Positions 13,349-20,266 of a DNA stretch of 20,266 bases are shown here, piece by piece. The notes below the pieces were generated by a model. The model ran no database searches. It was not told the origin of the DNA and saw only the letters and a list, made by a program, of their open reading frames with translations. Origin of the DNA: JAAYLN01 sp964592855 (GTDB taxonomy: Bacteria; Verrucomicrobiota; Kiritimatiellia; RFP12; JAAYLN01); NCBI GenBank assembly GCA_964592855.1, contig CAZQKI010000072.1, positions 1-20,266 on the forward strand, given 5' to 3'. The translations under genes were made by a program, and so were the position numbers. Numbering within the stretch: position 1 is the first letter of the stretch; every line of letters starts with the position of its first letter.

Positions 13349-15625
13349 TCACTGCAGGATCAGGAAGACGATGTCGTGTGCCGGAATGGCGATGGTCAGG
13401 CTTCCATCGTCTCCCAGGCGGCCCGCCGGTTCCCGGCGACCATCCGCCAGCAGCCGCACCACGCCGGTGCCTGGCCGGGCGACTTTGGCCAGCGGCAGAC
13501 GGAGCTCTGTATCGTCCGGGGCGATGTTGGCCAGCACGACCGCCACGCTGCCGTCGCGGTGCGAGCGGTAGACGCCGTGGAGCACCCCGGGCGCCTCGAT
13601 GGCGTTGTTTTCGCAGGATTCGCGGAACGCGACGGCGGCGGCGGTCTGCACCAGCGGCAACGGCTGCAGAAACTCCCCGTAGCGCAGGTAGTCCAGGCCG
13701 GCGTCGGTATAGCGGATCAGCTTCTGGAGGTAGGCCAGGTCGTCCGCCCGCGCGGGCTGCAGGATTTCCGGCGCCCCGCCGTCGCAGAAGAATCGGCCCG
13801 GGATGATCCCCTCGAGAAAGAGGGTGGCGAGCTCGGGGATGATGTTGTTCGTCGTGGTGGTCATGCGGATGGTCCGTCCGTGGCTGAGGCTGTAATCCCC
13901 CAGGACCACGCGCGTCACGGGGCAGTAGCCCGCGTAGCGGTTCACGGCTTCGAGGTTGACGTCCAGCAGGTCGCGGAACGCCTCCACAGGCGCCTCGCCC
14001 GCGAGGATCGCTTCGGGGTTGCTGGCGCGGACCGCGGTCTGGATGCGCGCCGCCATGCGGCGCTGCCCCTTCAGCATCGTCGCGCCGCCGCCGCGCGGAT
14101 GGCCGTGGCCCGGCGCGAAGCACTCGGAGCCGCCTTTGCCGAAGCTGTCGAGGTAGATGCCGTCGAACCCCGCGCGCATGGCGTGCGCGCTCAGGTCGGT
14201 CATCCGAGCCTGCCACCCCTCCGACGCCCGGCACATGGCGTACAGGCCGTCGGCCTCGGCGCCATAGAAATGCGGGCGTCCCTGGCGGTCGCGCGACACC
14301 GCCGCCTCGGAGAACCCGCGCTCGGCGGGCTCCTGGGTGGCGGCGAGCCGCGTGTCGTAGATGACGGACTGCAGGTAGGCCTGCACATGGATTCCCGCCG
14401 CCTTCAGCGTCACGAGCGCCTCCGGCAGGCCGGGCTGCGGCGGGAGCTTGTGGCCATGGCCGCCCGATTCCAGACCGGTCTTCGAAGGAACGCCGAAGGG
14501 GCCGTACCAGACCCCGTAGGGCGCGCGGTCGCCGAACGCGCGCGTCAGGGCCAGCGCCGCAACCACGTTGTTCGAGACCGTCCGCGCGGGCATGGTGGTC
14601 GACAGGCGCAGCACGGCGGGGGTCCGCTTGAGCCACTCGGGAATGTCGGCGCGGTCGGCGAGCCGGCCCTTGGCCGCCCACACCTGGTTCGTCCACCACC
14701 CGCGATAGAGGCGCGCGGCATCCCACCAGTCGCCGTGGAACGGACCCGCCGTCACGGCATAGGGCATGCGGAATTCCGTGCCGGGTGCGCCGCGGTTCTC
14801 AGGCAGGTGCCGGCAGGCCAGGACAATGCTGTTCTGGACCGGGAAGTTCCGCCGGATCAGGTCCTTGGAGTTTCCTGCGCCATCCTCGATCGCATAGTAG
14901 CAACCGCGGCCCGACTGCTCGCCGTAGGTGGCCATGAACTGAAGCTTGGCGGCCGGTCCGGGATAGGGAAGCTCGGTCTCGCCCTTGGGCGCCGCGGCGC
15001 CGTAGGTGCCGAGCGAACCGCGGCGGTAGGGGATCAGGAGCCGGTTGGCCGCCGGCGCCGCGTCGGGTGCCGGGACGACCAGTTGCGGGAAGACCAGGCT
15101 CCACACGCTGGCGCGCGTGTCCATGATCGCCGCATCCATGCGCCAGCGGGGCTGGAGATCGGAGGCACCGAGGCTGACGCGCATTCCGGCGCGGCCGCGG
15201 GAGGCGCCGCACGCGAGATCCGGGTAGTCGGCCTCCAGGGTCCGGATCGCGGCATCGCCGCTGATCCGCCACACAACCTGGGTCAGCGTGCCGGGCTCGA
15301 CCGTCATGGGCTTCTCCGCGTCGGCGGGCATGATCTCCAGGGACCAGACGGGATACTTGCGGCCGACCAGCGCCACGTCGTTCCCCGCGCAGAGGCCGTC
15401 CGCCCGAGACCAGAGGCCCAGGAGTGCGGAGTCGGCCTTGCGGAAGAGCACCCCCGCCTGCGCGTTGTAGACGCCGATGTGGGTCGCGGTTTCGTAGCTG
15501 TGGACGCCGTCCGGTGCCGCCGGGAAAGGCCAGGCCGGCTCGTTCGTCGCGGCGCCGCACGCGCCCTGCACCATCGCGGCGAGGCCGAGGGCCGCACTCG
15601 CGCAGATTGTTCGCTGTGATTTCAT
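13349..15625 (-). CDS. Secreted DUF6259-like glycoside hydrolase-like protein
   Basis: A 758-residue exported protein. Residues 1-25 form a signal peptide (MKSQRTI, then ASAALGLAAMVQGACGAA). A beta-rich N-terminal domain of about 300 residues precedes a TIM-barrel-like domain. In the barrel, FDGIYLDSFG places D493 at the end of a strand as likely nucleophile, and AILAGEAPVEAF gives E544 as candidate acid/base. The C-terminal residues 680-758 form a beta-sandwich with VAVVLANIAPDDTELRL. This matches the DUF6259 glycosidase-like group, related in layout to clans with Asp and Glu catalysis; the substrate is unknown. It should act in the periplasm or outside the cell on glycan whose products feed the downstream permease. 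It follows the LamG gene by 25 bases. Family call is by motif only. Confidence 0.8.
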   Translation of the reverse strand: MKSQRTICASAALGLAAMVQGACGAATNEPAWPFPAAPDGVHSYETATHIGVYNAQAGVLFRKADSALLGLWSRADGLCAGNDVALVGRKYPVWSLEIMPADAEKPMTVEPGTLTQVVWRISGDAAIRTLEADYPDLACGASRGRAGMRVSLGASDLQPRWRMDAAIMDTRASVWSLVFPQLVVPAPDAAPAANRLLIPYRRGSLGTYGAAAPKGETELPYPGPAAKLQFMATYGEQSGRGCYYAIEDGAGNSKDLIRRNFPVQNSIVLACRHLPENRGAPGTEFRMPYAVTAGPFHGDWWDAARLYRGWWTNQVWAAKGRLADRADIPEWLKRTPAVLRLSTTMPARTVSNNVVAALALTRAFGDRAPYGVWYGPFGVPSKTGLESGGHGHKLPPQPGLPEALVTLKAAGIHVQAYLQSVIYDTRLAATQEPAERGFSEAAVSRDRQGRPHFYGAEADGLYAMCRASEGWQARMTDLSAHAMRAGFDGIYLDSFGKGGSECFAPGHGHPRGGGATMLKGQRRMAARIQTAVRASNPEAILAGEAPVEAFRDLLDVNLEAVNRYAGYCPVTRVVLGDYSLSHGRTIRMTTTTNNIIPELATLFLEGIIPGRFFCDGGAPEILQPARADDLAYLQKLIRYTDAGLDYLRYGEFLQPLPLVQTAAAVAFRESCENNAIEAPGVLHGVYRSHRDGSVAVVLANIAPDDTELRLPLAKVARPGTGVVRLLADGRREPAGRLGDDGSLTIAIPAHDIVFLILQ

Positions 15626-15650
15626 GTTTGATTATTTCTTGTGACTGGCA

Positions 15651-17294
15651 TCACCGCACGTGGAGGATGGTTCCTGCGGGCGGGACGTTGTAGTCTGCGG
15701 CACGCAGGGCCTCGAGTTGCGCCAGAGACAAGGCGCCGTCGCCATCGTGGTAGCTGGCGTGCAGGCGCAGGTTGTCGAACCAGCCCTTGAAGGGCCGGTC
15801 GTAGCTGGATTGGTTGCCGACCGCCAGTGTCGTCGTGTTCGCGTCCGTCTTGCCCTTGTTGATCGTCGAGGTCGAGATGCAGCTCACGGCGGGCGGTCCG
15901 CCCGCCTCGCGCGAGGTGCGGAAGCCCTTGTAGAACAGGACGTTGTTGGTCGTCAGGTTGCCGTCGTAAGTCACGCCGAAGAAGACCCATTTCCCCGTCT
16001 CCCCGTACGGGGCCGAGACCTGTGCCTTGTCGACCTCGAGGATCAACCGGCCCGCCTGTACGAGCAGGTCGTAGCCCGCCGTCGTCGACTCGTTGTTGAT
16101 GATCTTGGCGTAGCGGTCGATCGGACTTCCCGGCGCCGTCTTGAACCATCCCGACAGGGTGAACGAGGCGAGGACATCGGACTCGTCGTAGTTGAGCGTC
16201 TGGATACCGGCCGGGCCCTTGCCCAGATTGCCCTACGCCGTGGCGGAGGTGAAGTCAAGCGCCCGGTCGTCCCCGAGCCCCCGGACGCCCGAACCCGCGC
16301 CGCCATGGAAATCCTTGGGGACGCCGTTCGTGTTCAGGAGGGCGAGCGTGCGCAGGTACAGTCCGCTGCTCGGAGCATTGGTGCCCGTCTCGTTGAACGT
16401 GTATTCAAGCAGCTTGCGGGAGTCGGGCACGTCCGCCACATCCGCCGCGCGGACCGTCTCCAGCTGGCTGCCGCCGAGCGCCCCCGTCGCATCCGTCTTG
16501 CTGCCGAAGATGCGGATGTTGTCCAGGTATCCCTTGAAGGGACGGTTGCGTGCGCTGCTATTGCCGACACGGAGGGCCAGGGCTTCGCTCCCGAGCGTCG
16601 CCTTGTCCAGGCTGCCGGTATAGACGCAGCTCAGGATCAGACGCTGGCGGGCCTCCGACGCCGTGCGGTAGCCGCGGTAGAACCGCACGTTGCCCACCGC
16701 GAGGGTGCCGTCGTAGGTGACGGCGAAGAAGACCCAGCGGTTCTTGTCGTCGAAGGCGCTCCCCGTGGACGCCACGTTGCCGTCATCCACGTACAGCGCC
16801 AGGTTCGGGCCCGCGCACGACAGGCGGAAGCCGTTGTTGGCGCTGTTGTTGTCGAACAGCACGGCGTAGCCGCCGATGGTCGCGTCGGGCACCGAGGTCT
16901 TGTACCAGCCCGACACGGTGAAGGACTTCAGGGTGTCGATGGCATCCAGGTCCGCGCTGTGGCGGGAATCGACATCGGCCACCCCGGGAGCACTCCCCAT
17001 TCCCTGGGCGGAGCTGAAGTCCAGACAGCGGTCGGTCGACACGCCCGACACGCCGGAGCCCGCGGTGCCATGCAGGTCGGTGGCCGCGTTGGCGGCATTG
17101 TAGAGGGTCAGCGACGTGGTCTCCGTGCCCGTGCTGGGCGCCGTCGTCCCCGTTTCGTTGAACGCATACTCCAGGATCGGCGCCGCGGGCGCCAGCCGGC
17201 TGCCGCCGATGGCCGCCGCCACGACAATCAATTGCAGAAACACGCTGCGCTTGTTGTGCTTTTGGGCTTTCATCGCTGATTCCTTTCGTCTCAT
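15651..17294 (-). pseudogene. Secreted two-repeat LamG (concanavalin A-like) protein interrupted by an amber stop
   Basis: One frame of 548 codons encodes a signal peptide (basic start, then VFLQLIVVAAAIGG) and two homologous LamG-like units. Unit 1, from about residue 40, begins ILEYAFNETGTTAP; unit 2, from about 300, begins LLEYTFNETGTNAP. They share SGWYKT/SGWFKT, VFFAVTYDG/VFFGVTYDG, YRGYRT/YKGFRT and RPFKGYLDN/RPFKGWFDN. Codon 354 is TAG (16235-16233), inside unit 2 just after DFTSATA; translation resumes GNLGKG in the same frame. In unit 1 the matching place reads DFSSAQG, so a CAG-to-TAG change is likely. Without readthrough only 353 residues with one complete unit are made. LamG domains bind glycans or proteins. 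No C-terminal anchor such as PEP-CTERM is seen. ATG 17294 follows GGAGG and overlaps lacI by 4 bases; ATG 17273 is an alternative with its own AAAGGA. Confidence 0.85.
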
Positions 17295-18397
17295 GACCTG
17301 CTCCTCCCGCTACATTCCGACCGTTCTCCCGCACCCGCCGGCCGGACAGCCGGCGGCAAACCCGTGCTTTCCCGCACCTGCAGCATCGGGCGGACCACGT
17401 GGATCTCGTCCGGTGCGCGTGCCGGTTCGCCCTCCAGCCGCTCCAGCAGCCACTGCGCCGCCAGGCGGCCGGCTTCTTCAATGCATCGATCCACCGTGGT
17501 CAGGGACGGCAGCATCTGGGTGGTGAACCATTCGTTGTTGAAACCCGTCAGGGCGATGTCGTCCGGGATGCTGACACCCGCGCGCGCCAGGATCTGGGCC
17601 GCCCCCAGCGCCATGCGGTCGTTGCGGCAGACAATGGCATCGAATTCCCCCAGCCGCGGCAGAATCTCGCGCGCGTGCCGCTGGCCGTTGAGCATGGTCT
17701 CCTCCACCGCGGGCGCCGAAAAGATCTGTTCGGGCCTTACCGGTCCGAAATACCGCTCGTGCGCCTCGCGAAAACCCGCGTCGCGTTCGCGGCGACTGGG
17801 TGCGAGAAAGCGTTCGTCGTTGAAAAAAGCCAGCCGGGTGCGTCCCGTCGCGGCCAGATGCTCCACGATCAGCCGCGCGGCGCCGGAATTGTCCATGACC
17901 ACCTGCGGCAGGGCGAGATCCGAGTGCTGGCCGTACAGGACGACCGGCAGCCCCGACGCCGCCGCCCGGTCCAGGTGTACGGAGCCTGCCGGCGTATGCC
18001 CCTGGAAATGGAGAATGCCATCCACGCCACGATCCAGCAGCCGGTCCACGCAGGCGTCCACCTCCCTGGGCTGCGTTCCGCCACTGTGCTGAACCAGCAG
18101 CGCATAGCCTTTGTCGCGCAACAGGCCTTCCACTTGCTCGATCGTCGCCAGGGCCGCTTCGCCCAGGACGGCGCGCGGCTGGATCAGTCCGATCACGCGG
18201 CTCTTCCCGCCGCGCAAACCCGTGGAAAGGAGATTCGGTCGATAGCCGGTCTCCCGCACGGCTTGAAGAATGCGCGTGCGCGTCTGCGGCGAGACGCGCG
18301 TGGTGGTGCGGCCGTTGCAGACGTGACTCACCGTGGACGGGGAAAGCCCGAGACGCCCCGCCACATCCTTGAGGGTTGTGCGCCCTTGAGTGTTCAC
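17291..18397 (-). CDS. LacI-family transcriptional regulator
   Basis: A 368-residue LacI/GalR-type regulator. The N-terminal helix-turn-helix with hinge helix spans residues 8-56 (TTLKDVAGRLGLSPSTVS, then CNGRTTTRVSPQTR). The periplasmic-binding-protein-like effector domain follows from about residue 65 (SRVIGLIQP) to 345, with the usual FDAIVCRNDRMALGAAQIL and IALTGFNNEW segments. It probably binds a sugar and dissociates from DNA to release expression. The start is GTG 18397; the nearest upstream ATG is out of frame and stops at once. There is no ribosome binding site, and the -10-like element lies only 6 bases before the GTG, so translation may be leaderless. It is the first gene of the carbohydrate operon, overlapping the LamG gene by 4 bases, and is likely self-regulated through the palindrome at 18415-18430. 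Confidence 0.9.
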   Translation of the reverse strand: MNTQGRTTLKDVAGRLGLSPSTVSHVCNGRTTTRVSPQTRTRILQAVRETGYRPNLLSTGLRGGKSRVIGLIQPRAVLGEAALATIEQVEGLLRDKGYALLVQHSGGTQPREVDACVDRLLDRGVDGILHFQGHTPAGSVHLDRAAASGLPVVLYGQHSDLALPQVVMDNSGAARLIVEHLAATGRTRLAFFNDERFLAPSRRERDAGFREAHERYFGPVRPEQIFSAPAVEETMLNGQRHAREILPRLGEFDAIVCRNDRMALGAAQILARAGVSIPDDIALTGFNNEWFTTQMLPSLTTVDRCIEEAGRLAAQWLLERLEGEPARAPDEIHVVRPMLQVRESTGLPPAVRPAGAGERSECSGRSRS

Positions 18398-18403
18398 GCA
18401 TGC

Positions 18404-18432
18404 ATTTTTGCACCGACACCACGTTGTGTCAA
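18404..18432 (-). promoter_or_regulatory. Promoter and LacI-type operator of the carbohydrate operon
   Basis: On the minus strand a perfect -35 TTGACA (18432-18427) is followed after 17 bases by AAAAAT (18409-18404) as -10. Overlapping the -35 and spacer is GACACCACGTTGTGTC (plus strand, 18415-18430), an inverted repeat with one mismatched pair and a central CG. A central CG is characteristic of LacI-family operators. Binding would block polymerase, so the regulator should repress itself and all genes behind it. The predicted transcription start falls at or next to the GTG at 18397. Confidence 0.75.
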
Positions 18433-18457
18433 TAGCGTTTTTTTGATTTTCATCTGC

Positions 18458-19507
18458 TCACGAAAAGTGGAGGGCGTATTTCTCCATGGCGTTCATCAGG
18501 GCTTCCACGTTCGCGAGCGGAACGCCGGGATAGAGGCCGTAGATCATCATCAGCCCGCCGGCCTTGCTCCCGAGCTTCTCGACTTCCTCGCGGATCAACT
18601 GATCGACCTGGTCGGGCGTCCCCCGCGCGGTGACGGACTGCCGGTCGATATCCAGGTCGATGCAGGTGCGGCCGGCGAACCGTTCCGCGATCCAGTCGAT
18701 GCCGTTGACCAGATCTTGGAGATTGATTACCTCCACGCCGCCGTCAATCAGATCATCGACCAGCGTCCGGATATCGCCGTCTGAATGCATGTGAACGATG
18801 CAGCCCCGGTCGCGGGCCGGCTTCATGAGCCGCTGGTAGACCGGCTTGATGTACTTCCGGAAGTCGGCGGGACTCAGCATCGGCCCGACCTGCATGCCCA
18901 GGTCTTCGGGATAGCTCATCAGGTCCGGCTCCAGCGCCAGCCAGTTGAGCACCTGCCGGAGGTTAAACGATTCCACCATGTCGATGAGCCGCGTCAGTTC
19001 GGGGGCGTCGTCCGCCATGTCCAGGATCAGGTTCTCGTAGCCGCGGATGTCCTGCAGGCGGAGAAACGTATGCCCGTGCGTAAGCCCGCCCCTGACGAAA
19101 TCACCCGCCTGCTTCTGCCGCCGGACACGAGCCTCCACGGCCGGCCAGTTGATCGGGAACTTGCCATCCGTTTGCGCGGGATCGGGCGGCACGTAGCCCG
19201 GCAGTTTGCCCCAGTCGGAGAGCGGATGACCCTGCACCGCACCCGTGATGCCATCGTCGTCGGTCTTCCAGACACAGCCCCAGGGATCGGTGTAGGGTTC
19301 GTCCTTGCGCTGGTTCAGCCCGTAATGCGGCGTGACTTTCGCCTGCCTGGCAAAATCGGGAAAGAGGAGGGGATGCGCCTCCATGAGGTCCTGCAATGCG
19401 TTCTGATCATAATGGTGCCAGCACGCGCTGCTGATGCTGAACGCCATGGGGATGTAATCCGGTCGCTCGAACCGGATCGCCCTGAGCACATTTTCCCGCT
19501 TGGTCAT
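18458..19507 (-). CDS. Uroporphyrinogen decarboxylase-like (URO-D/MtaA-type) protein
   Basis: A 349-residue member of the URO-D superfamily, which includes heme-pathway decarboxylases and corrinoid- or coenzyme-M-linked methyltransferases (MtaA/MtbA). It starts MTKRENVLRAIRFERPDYIP, the usual N-terminal pattern. HMHSDGDIRTLVDDLIDGG at 239-257 corresponds to the zinc-binding HxC region of methyltransferases, but here it is H239-x-H241 with no cysteine. This and the genomic context argue against a role in heme synthesis and for a methyltransferase-like or unknown reaction. No corrinoid protein is encoded nearby. ATG 19507 is chosen because GAGGAG lies 10 bases before it; an in-frame TTG extension to 19558 would start inside the promoter. 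The gene ends 60 bases before lacI and has its own promoter. Substrate cannot be told. Confidence 0.88.
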   Translation of the reverse strand: MTKRENVLRAIRFERPDYIPMAFSISSACWHHYDQNALQDLMEAHPLLFPDFARQAKVTPHYGLNQRKDEPYTDPWGCVWKTDDDGITGAVQGHPLSDWGKLPGYVPPDPAQTDGKFPINWPAVEARVRRQKQAGDFVRGGLTHGHTFLRLQDIRGYENLILDMADDAPELTRLIDMVESFNLRQVLNWLALEPDLMSYPEDLGMQVGPMLSPADFRKYIKPVYQRLMKPARDRGCIVHMHSDGDIRTLVDDLIDGGVEVINLQDLVNGIDWIAERFAGRTCIDLDIDRQSVTARGTPDQVDQLIREEVEKLGSKAGGLMMIYGLYPGVPLANVEALMNAMEKYALHFS

Positions 19508-19530
19508 GATTACGCTCTCCTCGGGCAAGG

Positions 19531-19558
19531 TATATACAACCCAACCGGTCTCCGTCAA
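19531..19558 (-). promoter_or_regulatory. Promoter of the URO-D-like gene
   Basis: On the minus strand TTGACG (19558-19553) and TATATA (19536-19531) are separated by 16 bases; reading the -10 one base later as ATATAC gives 17. The predicted start leaves a short leader that contains the GAGGAG ribosome binding site before ATG 19507. Confidence 0.6.
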
Positions 19559-19686
19559 GCACCCTTCATGAGGGTGCGCGTCAACGGGCGCCTGGCAGTT
19601 CTATTGGTGTTTCAATACCAATCTTAATCGTAATCTTATGAGAGACTTGCTGAGCAGCCGCGCCCTTGCCGCCAGGTTCTTCCAAA

Positions 19687-19721
19687 AATCTTTGTCGCAA
19701 GCTTTGTCTTGAGCTTTGTCG
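19687..19721. repeat. Dispersed 35-bp intergenic repeat, copy 2
   Basis: Matches 5338-5372 with three mismatches. Weak similarity continues for some 25 bases to the right (CGTACAAGG versus GGTACGACAAGG). The region 19559-19810 around it has no supportable gene. Confidence 0.7.
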
Positions 19722-19810
19722 AGTGTTCGAGGAGGCGTACAAGGAGGCGTGCATGGACGCCGTGGAAAACGGCGTAAAAGCCCTGAAACCGGGGCTGAAG
19801 CCCTTGCCTC

Positions 19811-19915
19811 GCTTCCGCCTGAAGGCGGGACTCCGGCAAGGGGTGGCTGGTGCGCCGGGGTTGGTTTCCAAGGTAGACGCCGAGGTCGGAGTCCCGGCTT
19901 CAGCCGGACGCAAGC
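19811..19915. repeat. Imperfect inverted repeat in the intergenic tail
   Basis: The arm at 19811-19834 contains CCTGAAGGCGGGACTCC; the arm at 19888-19915 contains its near complement GGAGTCCCGGCTTCAG. They are separated by about 53 bases. Each arm is itself a small palindrome around CTGAAG or CTTCAG. This looks like an intergenic palindromic repeat; no gene is supported here. Confidence 0.55.
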
Positions 19916-20059
19916 GAAGGCCTTCAGGCCTGGCTGACGGACGGAAAACGGGGCTCATCAACCACCGGCATCGTCTCGCCACCTTCGCCCGGCTGAAACA
20001 TAGAATATTTGTACAGTAGGACGGGACCTATGGGACCGTCCACCGTCGGATGCGTCTGC

Positions 20060-20171
20060 GCGGTCCGATACGTCCCGCGCTACTTTTGCGGACGCATCAA
20101 TCCAGGCGTTAGCGGTAGAGCGGGACGCCTGCCTGCCGCGACGCGCGCGGCGCAGGCAGGTATCGGACCGC
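20060..20171. repeat. Nested inverted repeats able to form a three-way junction
   Basis: An outer perfect 12-bp pair, GCGGTCCGATAC (20060-20071) with GTATCGGACCGC (20160-20171), encloses two further stems. One pairs GTCCCGCGCTAC (20072-20083) with GTAGAGCGGGAC (20115-20126), 11 of 12 matching. The other is the hairpin CCTGCCTGCCGCG (20128-20140) with CGCGGCGCAGGCAGG (20146-20160). Together they would fold as a three-way junction of about 112 bases. An alternative pairing links 20049-20060 with 20087-20098. No coding function is evident. Confidence 0.6.
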
Positions 20172-20225
20172 TCAAAGTCAATCGAGTGAAAAATAAACGT
20201 AGATGGCTGGATTAGGTACTACAAG

Positions 20226-20266
20226 ATGGGCGATCAAGTGCTCATCGAGTTTGGGTTTCTGGACAG
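20226..20266 (+). CDS. Possible start of a gene cut by the window edge
   Basis: ATG at 20226 opens a frame reading MGDQVLIEFGFLD up to the window end. There is no clear ribosome binding site, and 13 codons are too few to identify anything. It is noted only because the composition changes after the repeat region. Confidence 0.2.
   Translation, partial: MGDQVLIEFGFLD

Noticed and set aside
19508..19558. Upstream extension of the URO-D-like protein to 19558
   Set aside because: It would begin within the -35 element; ATG 19507 has GAGGAG and the usual N-terminus.

Overview
The window looks like a chromosomal piece of a GC-rich bacterium, probably of the PVC superphylum (Kiritimatiellota/Verrucomicrobiota-like). 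This is inferred from gene content: a DUF6259 glycoside-hydrolase-like protein, a URO-D-like methyltransferase, an SSS transporter and a secreted LamG protein under a LacI regulator, with long repeat-rich intergenic stretches. No rRNA or tRNA is visible, so the lineage is not proven.

Layout. (1) 1-1948, plus strand: end of an unknown gene, a membrane-anchored unknown protein and a DUF58 protein, i.e. part of a MoxR/DUF58-type operon that stops abruptly. (2) 1949-5230, less GC-rich: a complete type II restriction-modification system. Two DNA methyltransferases run on the plus strand. Convergent to them, a controller (C) protein and a BamHI-like endonuclease run on the minus strand. C-box operators lie before both transcription units. 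The endonuclease keeps the BamHI catalytic and base-contacting residues, so GGATCC is the predicted site. (3) 5231-9320: a repeat-rich accessory segment bounded by an exact 59-bp direct repeat whose right copy is the 3' end of the SSS gene. Inside it are a 37-bp perfect fold-back, two inverted copies of a MITE-like element, an orphan ribbon-helix-helix antitoxin-like gene, a frameshifted small gene and a hipBA-type toxin-antitoxin pair. (4) 9272-18397, minus strand: a tightly packed carbohydrate operon transcribed lacI - LamG - DUF6259 - glycosidase-like - SSS transporter, with 4-bp overlaps at three junctions. A consensus-like promoter overlapped by a near-perfect palindrome with a central CG precedes lacI, pointing to autorepression. 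(5) 18458-19507: a URO-D-like methyltransferase with its own promoter. (6) 19560-20266: intergenic repeats, including a nested inverted repeat that could fold into a three-way junction.

How the parts fit. The LacI protein probably senses a sugar and controls its own operon. The secreted LamG and DUF6259 proteins would bind and cut glycan outside the cytoplasm, the SSS permease would import the product, and the signal-less glycosidase-like protein would finish it inside. The LamG gene carries one in-frame amber stop between its two repeats. The restriction-modification block and the hipBA/repeat segment are neighbouring accessory insertions between two housekeeping or metabolic operons.
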